Under the pieces are notes generated by a model. The model was not told the origin of the DNA, did no database searches, and saw only the letters and a program-made list of their open reading frames with translations. DNA of 64,000 nt from Microbispora bryophytorum (lineage in GTDB: Bacteria; Actinomycetota; Actinomycetes; Streptosporangiales; Streptosporangiaceae). Where the stretch lies: contig NZ_VIRL01000002.1 of the NCBI RefSeq assembly GCF_006874465.1, forward strand, positions 328,092 to 392,091, given 5' to 3'. Position numbers and translations under genes: made by a program. Positions 17,060 through 26,357 of this stretch are shown one piece after another (the stretch's first letter is position 1; the number at the start of each line of letters is the position of its first letter).

Positions 17060-18001
17060 TTAATGAAAACGAGACTCGCCCACGCGGGCGGCGATCGCCT
17101 GCTGGTACAGGCGGCCGGCCCGGTAGGACGAGCGCACCAGCGGCCCGGACATGACGCCGGCGAAGCCGATCTCCTCGGCCTCCCGCTGGAGCTCCACGAA
17201 CTCCTCGGGCTTGACCCAGCGGTCCACCGGGTGGTGGCGCGGGGTGGGACGCAGATACTGCGTGATGGTCACCAGGTCGCATCCGGCCTCGTGCAGGTCG
17301 CGCAGCGCCTGGACGATCTCCTCGCGCTCCTCGCCCATGCCGAGGATGAGGTTCGACTTGGTGACCAGCCCCGCCTCGCGGGCCATGGTGATGACCGCCA
17401 GCGAGCGCTCGTAGCGGAACGCGGGCCGGATCCGCTTGAAGATCCGGGGCACGGTCTCGATGTTGTGCGCGAGGACCTCGGGCCTGCTGGAGAAGACCTC
17501 CTCGAGCTGGCCGCGGTCGCCGTTGAAGTCCGGCACCAGCAGCTCGACGCCGCAGCCGGGAACCATCTCGTGGATCTGCCGGGCGGTCTCCGCGTACAGC
17601 CAGGAGCCGCCGTCGGGCAGGTCGTCACGGGCGACTCCGGTCACCGTGGCGTAGCGCAGGCCCATCTGCTGCACCGACTCGGCGACGCGGCGCGGTTCGT
17701 CCCTGTCGTACTCCGCCGGCTTGCCGGTGTCGATCTGGCAGAAGTCGCAGCGCCGGGTGCACTGGTCGCCGCCGATGAGGAAGGTGGCCTCGCGGTCCTC
17801 CCAGCATTCGGAGATGTTGGGACAGCCCGCTTCCTGGCACACGGTGTGCAGCCCCGCGCCCTTCACCAACGACTTGATCTCGTTGAAGTTGGGGCCGTTG
17901 TGCAGCCGCGTCTTGATCCACGGCGGCTTCTTCTCGATGGGGGTCTGGCTGTTGCGCACCTCCAGGCGGAGGAGCTTTCGGCCTTCAGGAGCGACGGTCA
18001 T
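17060..18001 (-). CDS. lipA: Lipoyl synthase
   Basis: LipA is a radical-SAM enzyme that inserts two sulfurs into protein-bound octanoyl groups to make lipoyl groups on E2 and GcvH proteins. The 313-residue protein has the auxiliary cluster motif [12 protein letters not shown], the radical-SAM motif CTRRCDFC, and the C-terminal RSSYRAGRL carrying the serine ligand of the auxiliary cluster. AAGGAAG stands four bases before the ATG at 18001. Its product works with LipB (19216-19893) and serves SucB (21668-23134), whose lipoyl lysine is intact. The upstream 273 bp hold its promoter and that of the divergent TetR gene. Confidence 0.97.
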   Translation of the reverse strand: MTVAPEGRKLLRLEVRNSQTPIEKKPPWIKTRLHNGPNFNEIKSLVKGAGLHTVCQEAGCPNISECWEDREATFLIGGDQCTRRCDFCQIDTGKPAEYDRDEPRRVAESVQQMGLRYATVTGVARDDLPDGGSWLYAETARQIHEMVPGCGVELLVPDFNGDRGQLEEVFSSRPEVLAHNIETVPRIFKRIRPAFRYERSLAVITMAREAGLVTKSNLILGMGEEREEIVQALRDLHEAGCDLVTITQYLRPTPRHHPVDRWVKPEEFVELQREAEEIGFAGVMSGPLVRSSYRAGRLYQQAIAARVGESRFH

Positions 18002-18241
18002 GCGACTTCCTTCGCAGCACTCCGCGGTAGCGGTCCGCGGGCCCGGGGTCCGAGCGGGAGCACGCGGCCCGGCGCCGTACGCGGGCCTGCGTGCCTGTCG
18101 GAACGCTCGTTCATGAGCCCAGCTTATTACCTGCTTTCAGGTGATCCGGGACGGCTCCCGGACCATCGCGCGAGGTGGCGCCACAGCTCGGCGCCGATCC
18201 GAGTCCGAGGCCGTCCGGCCCGGCCGGGCCACGGGAAAGTG

Positions 18242-18251
18242 CAATCGATTG
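18242..18251. promoter_or_regulatory. Candidate TetR operator CAATCGATTG
   Basis: A perfect 10-bp palindrome, in an extended near-dyad TGCAATCGATTGTA, stands 23 bp before the tetR start codon. Position and symmetry suit autorepression by the TetR regulator at 18275. Confidence 0.5.
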
Positions 18252-18274
18252 TAATTTTGCAGTAGGGTGCAGAA

Positions 18275-18928
18275 ATGGCTGAGGGGCTGCGGGAGCGCAA
18301 GAAGCGGCAGACCCGGCGGCGCATCGCCGAGGTGGCGGTTCGGCTGTTCGTGGAACGCGGCTTCGACGACGTCACGATGGCCGAGGTCGCGCAGGCCGCC
18401 GAGGTCTCGGTGAACACCGTCTACAACTACTTCCAGGCCAAGGAGGACCTGGTGCTTCCGCCCGAGGAGGCGTCGCCCCGGAGGCTGGCCGACATCGTGG
18501 GGGAGCGGCCGCCGGGTCAGTCGGCGGCCGTCGCGGTGCTGGAGCGCCTGCGCCGGGAGGTACGCGGTCGCGAACGCGCGGTCGGGCTGAGCGCGGGATT
18601 CGGGCGCGTGCTGGAGATGATGCGGGCCGCCCCCACGCTGACCGCCCGGCTGGAGGACCTCGGCCGTCAGATGACCGACGCGCTGGCGGTCGCGCTGGCA
18701 GAGGAGACCGGCGCGGACGCCGGCGATCCGCTGCCGCGCGTGGTCGCCTGGCACATCGGCTGCCTCCACTCGCTGGTGTACGCGGAGATCGGGCGGCGTA
18801 CGACGGCGGGGGAGAGCCCGGACGCCATCGCCGCGGCCGTGCTGGAGCTGCTCGACGTCGCCGAGAGCCTTCTGGGCGAGCGCGTCCGCACCTACGCCGT
18901 ACGAGAGGGACGACCGTGTTCAGAGTGA
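18275..18928 (+). CDS. TetR family transcriptional regulator
   Basis: This 217-residue regulator has a TetR helix-turn-helix near residues 10-55: RRRIAEVAVRLFVERGFDDVTM followed by AEVSVNTVYNYFQAKEDLV, where the recognition helix lies. The C-terminal ligand domain is all-helical with no recognisable ligand. Its last four codons overlap the DUF6204 gene by 13 bp, and this TetR-DUF6204 pair is common in actinomycetes. The palindrome CAATCGATTG upstream is a plausible operator. The product probably represses its own two-gene operon. Confidence 0.9.
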   Translation: MAEGLRERKKRQTRRRIAEVAVRLFVERGFDDVTMAEVAQAAEVSVNTVYNYFQAKEDLVLPPEEASPRRLADIVGERPPGQSAAVAVLERLRREVRGRERAVGLSAGFGRVLEMMRAAPTLTARLEDLGRQMTDALAVALAEETGADAGDPLPRVVAWHIGCLHSLVYAEIGRRTTAGESPDAIAAAVLELLDVAESLLGERVRTYAVREGRPCSE

Positions 18929-19212
18929 CGATCAGAGGAAAGTTCAAGGACCTCGACGACGCCGGCCGGGCCGCCGTGACGGCGGCGGGCGGCGCCGCCT
19001 ACACCGAGGGCGGCACGTTCACCCACGACGCGAGCGTGTCCGCCTTCACCTTCCGCTGCCAGGTGCCCGCGGGGCCGGACGACGGCGAGGACGAGGCCGC
19101 GCTCGGAGCGATGGCCGCCCTGGACGCGCACGGGCACCCGTACGAGATCCTGCGGGTCGCGGTGACCGACATGCGCCAGATCAAGATCCGCAGGAAGGGC
19201 CGCGGCGCGTAG
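18916..19212 (+). CDS. DUF6204 family protein
   Basis: This 98-residue protein matches DUF6204, small actinobacterial proteins of unknown function usually encoded just after a TetR gene. It begins FRVTIRGKFKDL, has FTHDASVSAFTFRCQVP in the middle and ends MRQIKIRRKGRG. The GTG start at 18916 lies within the end of tetR, so translation is probably coupled. The stop is four bases from the end of the converging lipB gene. The beta-rich pattern suggests a small binding protein; nothing more can be said. Confidence 0.8.
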   Translation: MFRVTIRGKFKDLDDAGRAAVTAAGGAAYTEGGTFTHDASVSAFTFRCQVPAGPDDGEDEAALGAMAALDAHGHPYEILRVAVTDMRQIKIRRKGRGA

Positions 19213-19215
19213 CCG

Positions 19216-19893
19216 TCAGGCGAGATCCTCCTCGTACAGGTCGTACGGCTCCTCGCCGAGCGCCTCGGCGAGGCGCTTGCCGGCGAACGGGATGACCTCG
19301 TCGACCGTGATCCGCCGGCCGGTCTCGGCCGCCAGCGACGTGACGCCGGCGTCGTCACCGGCGATGCGGGTGTACCAGCTCAGGTCGTTGACGCAGTTGA
19401 GCGCGAAGCCGTGCATGGTGACCCCGCCGGAGACCCGGATGCCGATCATGCCGATCCTGCGGTCCGGCAGCCCGTGCGCGGGGTCACCGGGCACCCAGAT
19501 CCCGCCACGGCCCTCGACCCGCCGGGCCGTCACCCCGAAGTCGGCGCAGACCTGGATCAGGACCTCTTCCAGCACGCGGACGTAGGAGACCACGTCGCCG
19601 ATGCGAATGATGGGATAGCAGACGAGCTGCCCCGGGCCGTGCCAGGTGATCTTCCCGCCCCGGTCCACGTCGATGACCGGCGTGCCGTCGACCGGCCGCT
19701 CGTGCGGCAGCGTCCGCTTGCCCGCCGTGTAGACGGGGGCGTGCTCCAGGATGAGGCACAGGTCGGAGATCTCGTCGGCCGCCCGCCGGGCGTGCAGCCG
19801 CCGCTGCAGGGTCCACGCCTGCTCGTACGGTACGTCGACGCCCAGGCGGACGATGGCCACGCCCTTCACGTTCCCATCGTCCTTCACGTTCAC
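19216..19893 (-). CDS. lipB: Lipoyl(octanoyl) transferase
   Basis: LipB moves octanoyl groups from acyl carrier protein to lipoyl domains, the first step of lipoate assembly before LipA. The protein has [17 protein letters not shown], the conserved [26 protein letters not shown], and the catalytic pair region [22 protein letters not shown] with the conserved Cys and the upstream Lys equivalent. The GTG at 19893 overlaps the peptidase E stop by GTGA, favouring translational coupling; GTGs at 19887, 19869 and 19860 are alternatives that would remove up to 11 residues. Neighbours lipA, sucB and lpdA form the lipoate context. Confidence 0.93.
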   Translation of the reverse strand: MNVKDDGNVKGVAIVRLGVDVPYEQAWTLQRRLHARRAADEISDLCLILEHAPVYTAGKRTLPHERPVDGTPVIDVDRGGKITWHGPGQLVCYPIIRIGDVVSYVRVLEEVLIQVCADFGVTARRVEGRGGIWVPGDPAHGLPDRRIGMIGIRVSGGVTMHGFALNCVNDLSWYTRIAGDDAGVTSLAAETGRRITVDEVIPFAGKRLAEALGEEPYDLYEEDLA

Positions 19894-20630
19894 AGCGTAG
19901 AGGTCAGCAGCCGGGGCTCGACACGCAGCTCCTTGACCGCGGACCCGTCCCGCTCGATCCGGTAGGCGTACCCCTCGGGGTCGGTGGTCACGGCCTGGAT
20001 GAACTCCGTGCCCACGTAGTGCAGCGCCACGCCCTCGTCGGCGGCGTAGCCCTCGGGCAGCTCGCCCGACGCGACCGACTCGTGCAGCAGCGCCCGCCGC
20101 TGGGGGTCGGAGTTGTAGTGGACGCCGCAGGAGTAGGGGAGCAGGCCCAGGCCCTCGGCCCAGGGACGCAGCCTCGGCCCGAACGAGTCGGTGTTGCCGC
20201 CGACGTGCCAGCACAGCGCGCCCGCGCTCTGCCCGGACAGCACGATCCCCGCCCGCCAGGCCTCGGCGAACGCCTCGTCCAGGCCGTGCAGCCGCCACAG
20301 CGCGGCGAGGTTGGCGACGCTGCCGCCGCTCACGTAGATGGCGTCCTGCTCCAGGATCCACTCGCGGGGGTCCTCGACGTTCGGCATCGGGAAGACCGTC
20401 AGGTGGCTCACCTCGACGTCCCAGCTGGCGAACGCGCCGTACATCTTGAGCAGCCACTCGGAGTCGTCGCCGGTCGCCGTGGCGAGCAGGCCGAGCTTGG
20501 GCCGGTCCTGGCCGGTCAGGTCGAGGACGTAACGCAGCAGGGCGGTCGGCTCGATGAACCCGTATCGCTCCGTCTGCCGGAATGACCCGCCTCCGATGGC
20601 GACGATGTGCGACTGCCCGATGCGGCTCAT
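19890..20630 (-). CDS. Peptidase E-like serine peptidase (S51)
   Basis: This 246-residue protein is an S51-family peptidase, related to alpha-aspartyl dipeptidase (PepE) and cyanophycinase. Motifs are [24 protein letters not shown], the nucleophile elbow [13 protein letters not shown] with the catalytic serine, and [12 protein letters not shown] near the third catalytic region. It would cleave small Asp-containing dipeptides in the cytoplasm. The ATG at 20630 follows GGGAG at eight bases; a GTG nine bases earlier is in frame. The stop overlaps the lipB start, an unusual operon pairing for a lipoate gene. Confidence 0.88.
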   Translation of the reverse strand: MSRIGQSHIVAIGGGSFRQTERYGFIEPTALLRYVLDLTGQDRPKLGLLATATGDDSEWLLKMYGAFASWDVEVSHLTVFPMPNVEDPREWILEQDAIYVSGGSVANLAALWRLHGLDEAFAEAWRAGIVLSGQSAGALCWHVGGNTDSFGPRLRPWAEGLGLLPYSCGVHYNSDPQRRALLHESVASGELPEGYAADEGVALHYVGTEFIQAVTTDPEGYAYRIERDGSAVKELRVEPRLLTSTL

Positions 20631-20664
20631 GCCCACCACTCCCGTTCCCGGATCGAATGACTCT

Positions 20665-21555
20665 TTAGAGTACGGCGGCCAGCGCCTCGCCGACGGTGGG
20701 ATGGGCGAACCGATGACCCGCGTCGAGCAGCCGCCGGGGGAGCACCCGCTGGCCGGCGAGCAGGGCCTCCTCCGCGAACTCCCCGAGCGCCAGACGCAGC
20801 GCGAGGCGCGGTGCCGGCAGCGGCATCGTCGGGCGCCGCAGCGCCTTGGCGAGAGCGGCGGTGTACTCGGCGTTGGTCACCGGCTCGGGAGCCGTCAGGT
20901 TCACCGGCCCGGCCAGGTCGTGCGCGAGCAGGAAGCGGACCGCGTTTACCCAGTCGGGCAGCGAGATCCATGAGACGTACTGCCTGCCGTTGCCGAGCAC
21001 GGCGCCCGCGCCCATCTTGAATATCGGCAGCATCCGGGCGAGCGCGCCGCCCCGGCCGCTGAGCACGACACCCGTGCGCATCGGCGTCACCCGCACGCCC
21101 GCCTCCCCGGCGGGCGCGGTGGCGGCCTCCCAGGCGCCCACCAGATCGGCCAGGAACCCCGTGCCCGCCGGCGCGGACTCGTCCACCGCGCGATCCCCCG
21201 TGTCGCCGTAGAAGCCGATCGCGGAGGAGGACAGCAGCACCCGCGGTCCGCCGTCGGCGCGGGCCAGCGCCTCGGCGAGGGTGCGCGTGCCGCTGACCCG
21301 GCTTGCCACCAGCTCCCGCTTGTACGCCTCGGACCACCGGCGGTCGCCGATCCCGGCGCCGGCCAGGTGGACGACGGCGTCGGCGCCCTCCAGCGCACCG
21401 GGGTCGAGCGTGCCGCCCGCAGGGTCCCAGAAGTGCTCGTCCGGCCCGGCGGGCGCGCGGCGTACGAGGCGGCGCACCTCGTGCCCGTCGGCGCGCAGCA
21501 CGCGCACCAGAGCCGTCCCGAGCAGTCCCGAGGAGCCCGTCACCACTGTCGTCAT
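20665..21555 (-). CDS. TIGR01777 family epimerase/oxidoreductase
   Basis: This 296-residue extended SDR protein is of the TIGR01777 group (YfcH, SDR39U1-like), a nucleotide-sugar-epimerase fold of unknown substrate. It has TGSSGLLGTALVRVL (NAD(P)-binding glycine motif), VVHLAGAGIGDRRW, the SSSAIGFYGDTG active-site segment where the Tyr lies, and the C-terminal DUF1731 domain RPTMPLPAPRLALRLALGEFAEE. It corresponds to Rv2216, which is also beside sucB and lipB. The ATG at 21555 is used; a GTG at 21564 is an alternative. The sucB terminator separates it from sucB. Confidence 0.9.
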   Translation of the reverse strand: MTTVVTGSSGLLGTALVRVLRADGHEVRRLVRRAPAGPDEHFWDPAGGTLDPGALEGADAVVHLAGAGIGDRRWSEAYKRELVASRVSGTRTLAEALARADGGPRVLLSSSAIGFYGDTGDRAVDESAPAGTGFLADLVGAWEAATAPAGEAGVRVTPMRTGVVLSGRGGALARMLPIFKMGAGAVLGNGRQYVSWISLPDWVNAVRFLLAHDLAGPVNLTAPEPVTNAEYTAALAKALRRPTMPLPAPRLALRLALGEFAEEALLAGQRVLPRRLLDAGHRFAHPTVGEALAAVL

Positions 21556-21589
21556 CGTCTCCACGCACCGATCACTACCCGGAAACGAA

Positions 21590-21622
21590 GGGGGCCGCCC
21601 CGCGAAACGCGGGACGGCCCCC
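21590..21622 (-). terminator. Terminator after sucB
   Basis: GGGGGCCG and CGGCCCCC form an 8-bp outer stem, continued by CCCGCG/CGCGGG around a loop of AAA, with one mismatched pair between. It lies in the 112-bp gap after sucB, with TTCGTTT following on the minus strand. Confidence 0.75.
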
Positions 21623-21667
21623 AGAGGCGTCCGGGGCGTACGGCTCGCGCCGGCCCCGGGCCCGCGG

Positions 21668-23134
21668 CTACGCCAGGCCGAGCTGGGCCTCGAAGCGGCC
21701 CTCCTCGAGACGGTGCTTGATCGTCGTGAGGAAGCGGGCCGCGTCGGCGCCGTCGACCAGGCGGTGGTCGTAGCTGAGCGCGAGGTACACCATCGAGCGG
21801 ACCGCGATGACCTCGCCCTCCGGGGTGTCCACGACGACCGGGCGCTTGACGACCGCGCCGGTGCCCAGCATGCCGACCTGCGGCTGGTTGAGGATCGGCG
21901 TGTCGAACAGCGCGCCCCGGCTGCCGGTGTTGGTCAGCGTGAACGTGCCGCCGGTGATCTCGTCCGGGCTCACCTTGTTGGTGCGGGTGCGCTCGGCGAG
22001 GTCGGCGATCTTACGGGCGAGCCCGGCGATGTTGAGGTCGCCCGCGTTCTTGATCACCGGGACGAGCAGGCCGCGCTCGGTGTCGGTCGCGAAACCGAGG
22101 TGCTCGACGTCGAAGTAGGTGACCTCGTTGGTCTCGCTGTTGATCGTGGCGTTCAGCTTCGGGTGCTGCTTGAGCGCCTCCACCGCGGCCAGCGCGAAGA
22201 ACGGCATGAACGACAGCTTCACGCCCTCGCGCCGCAGGAACTCGCCCTTGGCCCGGTCGCGCAGGCGGGCGATGCGGGTGACGTCGACCTCGACCACGGT
22301 GGTGAGCTGGGCCGAGACCTGCAGCGACTCCACCATGCGCTTGGCGATGGTCTGCCGCAGGCGCGACATCTTCTCCGTACGGCCGCGCAGCGTGGTGTCC
22401 ACCCGCACCTCCGCCGCGGCGGGCGCGGCGGCGGGAGCCTGGGCCGGGGCGGGCGCCGCCTGCGGGGCCGCGGGAGCGGCGGCAGCGGCGGCGGCCTGCT
22501 CACGCTGGACGCGGGCGGCCTCGATCACGTCCTGCTTGCGGATCCGGCCGCCGACGCCGGTGCCGGTCAGCGCGTCGAGGTCGACGTTGTGCTCGGCGGC
22601 GAGCTTGCGGACCAGCGGCGTGACGTACGGGCTCTCGCCGGACGAGGGCAGCGGGGTCGGCTCGCTCGGCTGCGCGGCCGGAGCCTGCTGCGCCGGAGCC
22701 TGCGGGGCCGGAGCCTGCGGGGCCGGGGCCGGGGCCGGGGCGGGCGCCGGGGGCGCCGGCTGCGGGATCGACGAGATCGGCGCGGCGGGGGCGGGCTCGG
22801 GCGCCGCGGCCTGCGCAGGGGCCGGAGCGGGCTCCGGCTCGGGCTGCGGAGCGGGAGCCGGAGCCGCGGGCTCGGCGGCGGCCGGGGCGGCGCCCGCCTC
22901 GGAGTCGATCAGGGCGAGCTCGGCGCCGACCTCGACCGTCTCGTCCTCAGCAACGATGATCTTGGTCAGGTAGCCGGCGGACGGCGAAGGGATCTCGGTG
23001 TCGACCTTGTCGGTCGACACCTCGAGGAGCGGCTCGTCGGCCTCGACGCGGTCGCCTTCCTTCTTCAGCCAGCGGGTGACGGTGCCCTCGGTAACGCTCT
23101 CGCCGAGCTGGGGCATGGTTACGGAGACCGGCAT
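21668..23134 (-). CDS. sucB: 2-oxoacid dehydrogenase E2 (dihydrolipoamide succinyltransferase)
   Basis: This E2 component transfers the acyl group to CoA in a 2-oxoacid dehydrogenase, most likely the 2-oxoglutarate/pyruvate-shared E2 of actinobacteria. Order: one lipoyl domain ([16 protein letters not shown]... with the lipoylated Lys43 in STDKVDTE), a Pro/Ala-rich hinge (residues about 80-160), a peripheral-subunit-binding domain ([16 protein letters not shown]), and a catalytic domain ending [15 protein letters not shown] with the catalytic His. Only one lipoyl domain is present, whereas several actinobacterial homologues have two or three. It is 33 bp downstream of lpdA and corresponds to Rv2215. 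Confidence 0.93.
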   Translation of the reverse strand: MPVSVTMPQLGESVTEGTVTRWLKKEGDRVEADEPLLEVSTDKVDTEIPSPSAGYLTKIIVAEDETVEVGAELALIDSEAGAAPAAAEPAAPAPAPQPEPEPAPAPAQAAAPEPAPAAPISSIPQPAPPAPAPAPAPAPQAPAPQAPAQQAPAAQPSEPTPLPSSGESPYVTPLVRKLAAEHNVDLDALTGTGVGGRIRKQDVIEAARVQREQAAAAAAAPAAPQAAPAPAQAPAAAPAAAEVRVDTTLRGRTEKMSRLRQTIAKRMVESLQVSAQLTTVVEVDVTRIARLRDRAKGEFLRREGVKLSFMPFFALAAVEALKQHPKLNATINSETNEVTYFDVEHLGFATDTERGLLVPVIKNAGDLNIAGLARKIADLAERTRTNKVSPDEITGGTFTLTNTGSRGALFDTPILNQPQVGMLGTGAVVKRPVVVDTPEGEVIAVRSMVYLALSYDHRLVDGADAARFLTTIKHRLEEGRFEAQLGLA

Positions 23135-23167
23135 GGTGTGTCTTCTCTCGCGTTCGCTAGGAGGGCT

Positions 23168-24547
23168 TCAGTTGTGGACGTGCAGCGGCTTGCCGGCCAG
23201 GGCCAGCATGGCCTCGCCGAGGGCCTCGGACTGGGTCGGGTGCGGGTGGATGAGCTGGGCGACGTCGGTGGCCGTGGCCTCCCAGTTGAAGATCAGCTGA
23301 GCCTCCGCGATCAGCTCGCCCACCCGGCTGCCGACCATGTGGACGCCGAGCACCCGGCCGTCGCGCTCGGCGACGACCTTGACCTCGCCCTGGGTCTGCA
23401 GGATCTTGCTCCTGCCGTTGCCGGCGAGGTTGTAGTTCTGCTCGACGACGTCGTGACCGCGCTCGCGGGCGACCGACGTGGCGATGCCCACCGACGCGAC
23501 CTCGGGCTCGGAGTAGGTGATGCGCGGCACGCCGTCGTAGTCGATCGGCACCGGGTTCACCCCGGCGATGTGCTCGGCGACCAGGATGCCCTCGGCGAAG
23601 CCGACGTGGGCGAGCTGCAGCGTGGGGATCAGGTCGCCCACGGCGTACACACCCGGCACGCTGGTCTGGCAGAACTCGTTGACCAGCACGTAGCCGCGCT
23701 CCATCGCGACGCCGTTCTCCTCGTAACCGAGGCCGGCCGAGACGGGGCCGCGGCCGACGGCGACGAGCATGATCTCGGCGTCGAGGGTCTTGCCGTTCTC
23801 GAGGGAGACGACGACCCCGGTGTCGGTGGTCTTGACGCTCTCGAACCGGGTGCCCAGCTCGTACTTGATGCCACGGCGGCGGAAGGCGCGCTCCAGCAGC
23901 TTGGAGCTGGACTCGTCCTCCAGCGGCAGCAGGTGCGGCAGCGCCTCGACGATGGTGACCTCGGCGCCGAAGGAGCGCCACACGCTGGCGAACTCGACGC
24001 CGATGACGCCGCCGCCCAGGATGACGACCGAGGACGGGATCCGGTCGAGGACCAACGCGTGGTCGCTGCTGATCACCTTCTCGCCGTCGATGTCGAGGCC
24101 GGGCAGCGACTTCGGCACCGAGCCGGTCGCCAGCACGACGTTGCGGCCCTCGTAGACCTGGTCGCCGACCACGACGCGGCCGGGGCCGGCCAGGCGGCCC
24201 TCGCCCTCGACCACGGTGATCTTCTTGCTCTTGACGAGCCCGGCCAGGCCCTTGTAGAGGCCCGCGATCACCTTGTCCTTGTACGCGTGGACGCCGGGGA
24301 CGTCGATGCCCTCCAGCCGGGTGCGGACGCCGAACGACTCACCCTCGCGGGCCTGGTCGGCGAGCTCGGCCGCGTGCAGCAGCGCCTTGGTGGGGATGCA
24401 GCCGCGGTGCAGGCAGGTGCCCCCGACCTTGTCCTTCTCGATGAGGACGACGTTCATGCCGAACTCGGCCGCCCGCAGGGCACAGGCGTAACCACCGCTA
24501 CCGCCACCTAGGACGACGATGTCGTAGGGGCCGCTGCCATCAGCCAC
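23168..24547 (-). CDS. lpdA: Dihydrolipoyl dehydrogenase
   Basis: Lpd is the FAD-dependent E3 that reoxidises dihydrolipoamide of 2-oxoacid dehydrogenases with NAD+. The 459-residue protein has the FAD motif VLGGGSGGYACALRA, the redox disulfide GGTCLHRGCIPTK (Cys45 and Cys50), the NAD motif VILGGGVIGVEFAS, and the C-terminal His-Glu region HPHPTQSEALGEA. AAGGAG stands seven bases before the GTG start at 24547. It is followed by sucB at 33 bp, forming an lpdA-sucB operon. Confidence 0.96.
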   Translation of the reverse strand: MADGSGPYDIVVLGGGSGGYACALRAAEFGMNVVLIEKDKVGGTCLHRGCIPTKALLHAAELADQAREGESFGVRTRLEGIDVPGVHAYKDKVIAGLYKGLAGLVKSKKITVVEGEGRLAGPGRVVVGDQVYEGRNVVLATGSVPKSLPGLDIDGEKVISSDHALVLDRIPSSVVILGGGVIGVEFASVWRSFGAEVTIVEALPHLLPLEDESSSKLLERAFRRRGIKYELGTRFESVKTTDTGVVVSLENGKTLDAEIMLVAVGRGPVSAGLGYEENGVAMERGYVLVNEFCQTSVPGVYAVGDLIPTLQLAHVGFAEGILVAEHIAGVNPVPIDYDGVPRITYSEPEVASVGIATSVARERGHDVVEQNYNLAGNGRSKILQTQGEVKVVAERDGRVLGVHMVGSRVGELIAEAQLIFNWEATATDVAQLIHPHPTQSEALGEAMLALAGKPLHVHN

Positions 24548-24700
24548 TGGAATGCTCCTTGGTCGTATTCACACCGCCGGGTGGATCCGGCAGCATCTTT
24601 TCACTTGTCCCGGAAGATCGTGGCCCCGGCCCGGGCCCGCACGGCAGGCCGCGGCGGAGCCGTCTTCCCTCTTCGAACAGCCCGCGAAGGCTCTTTCTGT

Positions 24701-26221
24701 CTAAACAGCCTGCGCGGACGTCCCGTTCCCCGTGTAGCGCTCGGCCACGGCGACGAGCGTGCGGGTCAGCGCGCCGGTGCCGCCCTTGGGCGTGTAGCCG
24801 TGCGGCTCGCCCTTGTTGAACGCCGGCCCGGCCATGTCCACGTGCGCCCAGCGGACGCCCGCGGGGACGAACTCCCGCAGGAAGATGCCCGCGGCGAGCA
24901 TGCTGCCCCACCGCTCGGGCTGGAGGTTGGCGATGTCGGCGACCGCGGAGTCGAGCCCCTTGCGCAGCTCGGCGGGCAGCGGCATGCCCCAGGCGCCCTC
25001 GCCCTGCTCGCCGGCGATGCGGACGATCTCCTCGCGCAGGGCGTCGTCGTTGGCCATCACGCCGGCCGTGCGCCACCCGAGCGCCACGATCTGGGCGCCG
25101 GTCAGGGTGGCGACGTCGATGATCACGTCGGGCTCGTCCTCGGCGGCGCGGGCGATGCCGTCGATCAGCACCAGGCGGCCCTCGGCGTCGGTGTCGAGCA
25201 CCTCGACGGTCTTGCCGCTGTAGGTGTGCAGGACGTCGGAGGGACGCTGGGCGCTGCCCGAGGGCATGTTCTCGGCGAGGCAGAGGTAGCCGACCGCGTT
25301 GACGCGCAGGCCCAGCCGGGCGATCGCGACGAGCGCGCCGAACACGGCTCCCGCTCCGCCCATGTCCGACTTCATCCAGTCCATGGAGGCGGAGGGCTTG
25401 AGCGACAGGCCGCCGGAGTCGAAAGTGATGCCCTTGCCGACGAACGCGACCTTCCGAGTGGCCTCGGGGTGGGTGTAGGCGACGCGGACCAGGCGCGGGG
25501 GGTTGACCGAGCCCTGGCCGACGCCGACGATGCCGCCGTAGCCGTCCTCCTTGAGCCTGACCTCGTCCAGCACCTCGACCGACAGGCCGGCCTCAAGGCC
25601 GGTCTCCTGGGCGATCTCGGCGAAACGCGCGGGCCAGAGGTCCGACGGCGGCGTGTTCACCAGGTCGCGGACGAGGGTCACGGAGTCGGCGAGCGTCGCC
25701 GCGTGCGCGACGGCCTCCTCGGCCCCGGCCGCGCCGGACAGGACGGTCAGCTCGCCGACCGGCTGCCTGCGGTCACCGCCGGTGCGGTAGCGCGTGAAGT
25801 CGTAGGCGCCCAGCAGGCCGCCCAGCGCCACGGCCTCCGCTTCGGCGGCCGTACGGGCGGGCAGAGCGAGCGTGGCGGACGCCGTGCCGGCGAGGGAGCG
25901 GACGGCGGCTCCGGCCGCGCGGCGCAGGTTTTCAAGGTCGTAGTTATCCCCGGGGCCGTCCTGCGGGGCGTCGCCGAGTCCCACGGCGACGGCGACGGGC
26001 GCGGGCAGCGCCCCGAAGGTCGGGATCTTGACGATCTCCTGGGCCTTGCCGGTGAACCCCATGGTGGTGAGGATCTCGGCTAGTCGTCCGTCCAGGGCCT
26101 GGTCGAGGCCTTCACCTCCGGGAGCCGGGCGTGGACCCTCCGGGGTCGTGTGGACGCCGATTATGAGAGCACTGGTCTCGATGGAGACCGCGTCAGATGC
26201 GTTGATGCGCACTGTGGTCAC
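24701..26221 (-). CDS. pepA: Leucyl aminopeptidase (M17)
   Basis: PepA is a cytosolic two-metal aminopeptidase that removes N-terminal residues from peptides. The 506-residue protein has the M17 core: VAFVGKGITFDSGGLSLKP (metal-binding Lys and Asp), MKSDMGGAGAV, the signature DTDAEGRLVLIDG (usually NTDAEGRL), and GWRTAGVMAN. The GTG at 26221 is assigned; no ribosome-binding site is visible, so the transcript may be leaderless. It is divergent from the GntR operon, corresponds to Rv2213 (pepB), and lies 153 bp upstream of lpdA. Confidence 0.95.
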   Translation of the reverse strand: MTTVRINASDAVSIETSALIIGVHTTPEGPRPAPGGEGLDQALDGRLAEILTTMGFTGKAQEIVKIPTFGALPAPVAVAVGLGDAPQDGPGDNYDLENLRRAAGAAVRSLAGTASATLALPARTAAEAEAVALGGLLGAYDFTRYRTGGDRRQPVGELTVLSGAAGAEEAVAHAATLADSVTLVRDLVNTPPSDLWPARFAEIAQETGLEAGLSVEVLDEVRLKEDGYGGIVGVGQGSVNPPRLVRVAYTHPEATRKVAFVGKGITFDSGGLSLKPSASMDWMKSDMGGAGAVFGALVAIARLGLRVNAVGYLCLAENMPSGSAQRPSDVLHTYSGKTVEVLDTDAEGRLVLIDGIARAAEDEPDVIIDVATLTGAQIVALGWRTAGVMANDDALREEIVRIAGEQGEGAWGMPLPAELRKGLDSAVADIANLQPERWGSMLAAGIFLREFVPAGVRWAHVDMAGPAFNKGEPHGYTPKGGTGALTRTLVAVAERYTGNGTSAQAV

Positions 26222-26301
26222 GTGAGCCGATGCTAGCTGGGCTTACTCGGCTACGCATAAACGAGGGTTCATCCTACCTATCGGTGGCCTCGATGATGCC
26301 A

Positions 26302-26317
26302 ATGGAACTAGTACCAT
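26302..26317. promoter_or_regulatory. Palindrome ATGGAACTAGTACCAT
   Basis: The 16-bp dyad has only one mismatched pair (ATGG-n-ACTAGT-n-CCAT). It lies 40 bp before the gntR start in the pepA-gntR divergent region and is one of two candidate operators there. Confidence 0.5.
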
Positions 26318-26338
26318 CGCGCCCTTCCGGACATATGG

Positions 26339-26355
26339 TGCTAATGTCGGTAGCA
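26339..26355. promoter_or_regulatory. Inverted repeat TGCTA-N7-TAGCA before gntR
   Basis: Perfect 5-bp arms spaced by seven bases end two bases before the gntR start codon, so a bound protein would block translation start or transcription. Autorepression by the YtrA-type GntR regulator is the likely function. Confidence 0.5.
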
Positions 26356-26357
26356 TC

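Noticed and set aside
21281-24511. A 1076-codon open frame on the plus strand across sucB and lpdA
   Set aside because: It is exactly antisense to two well-identified genes; GC-rich codon use keeps the opposite frame open. It has Arg/Val/Leu-rich low-complexity sequence and no ribosome-binding site or homology.
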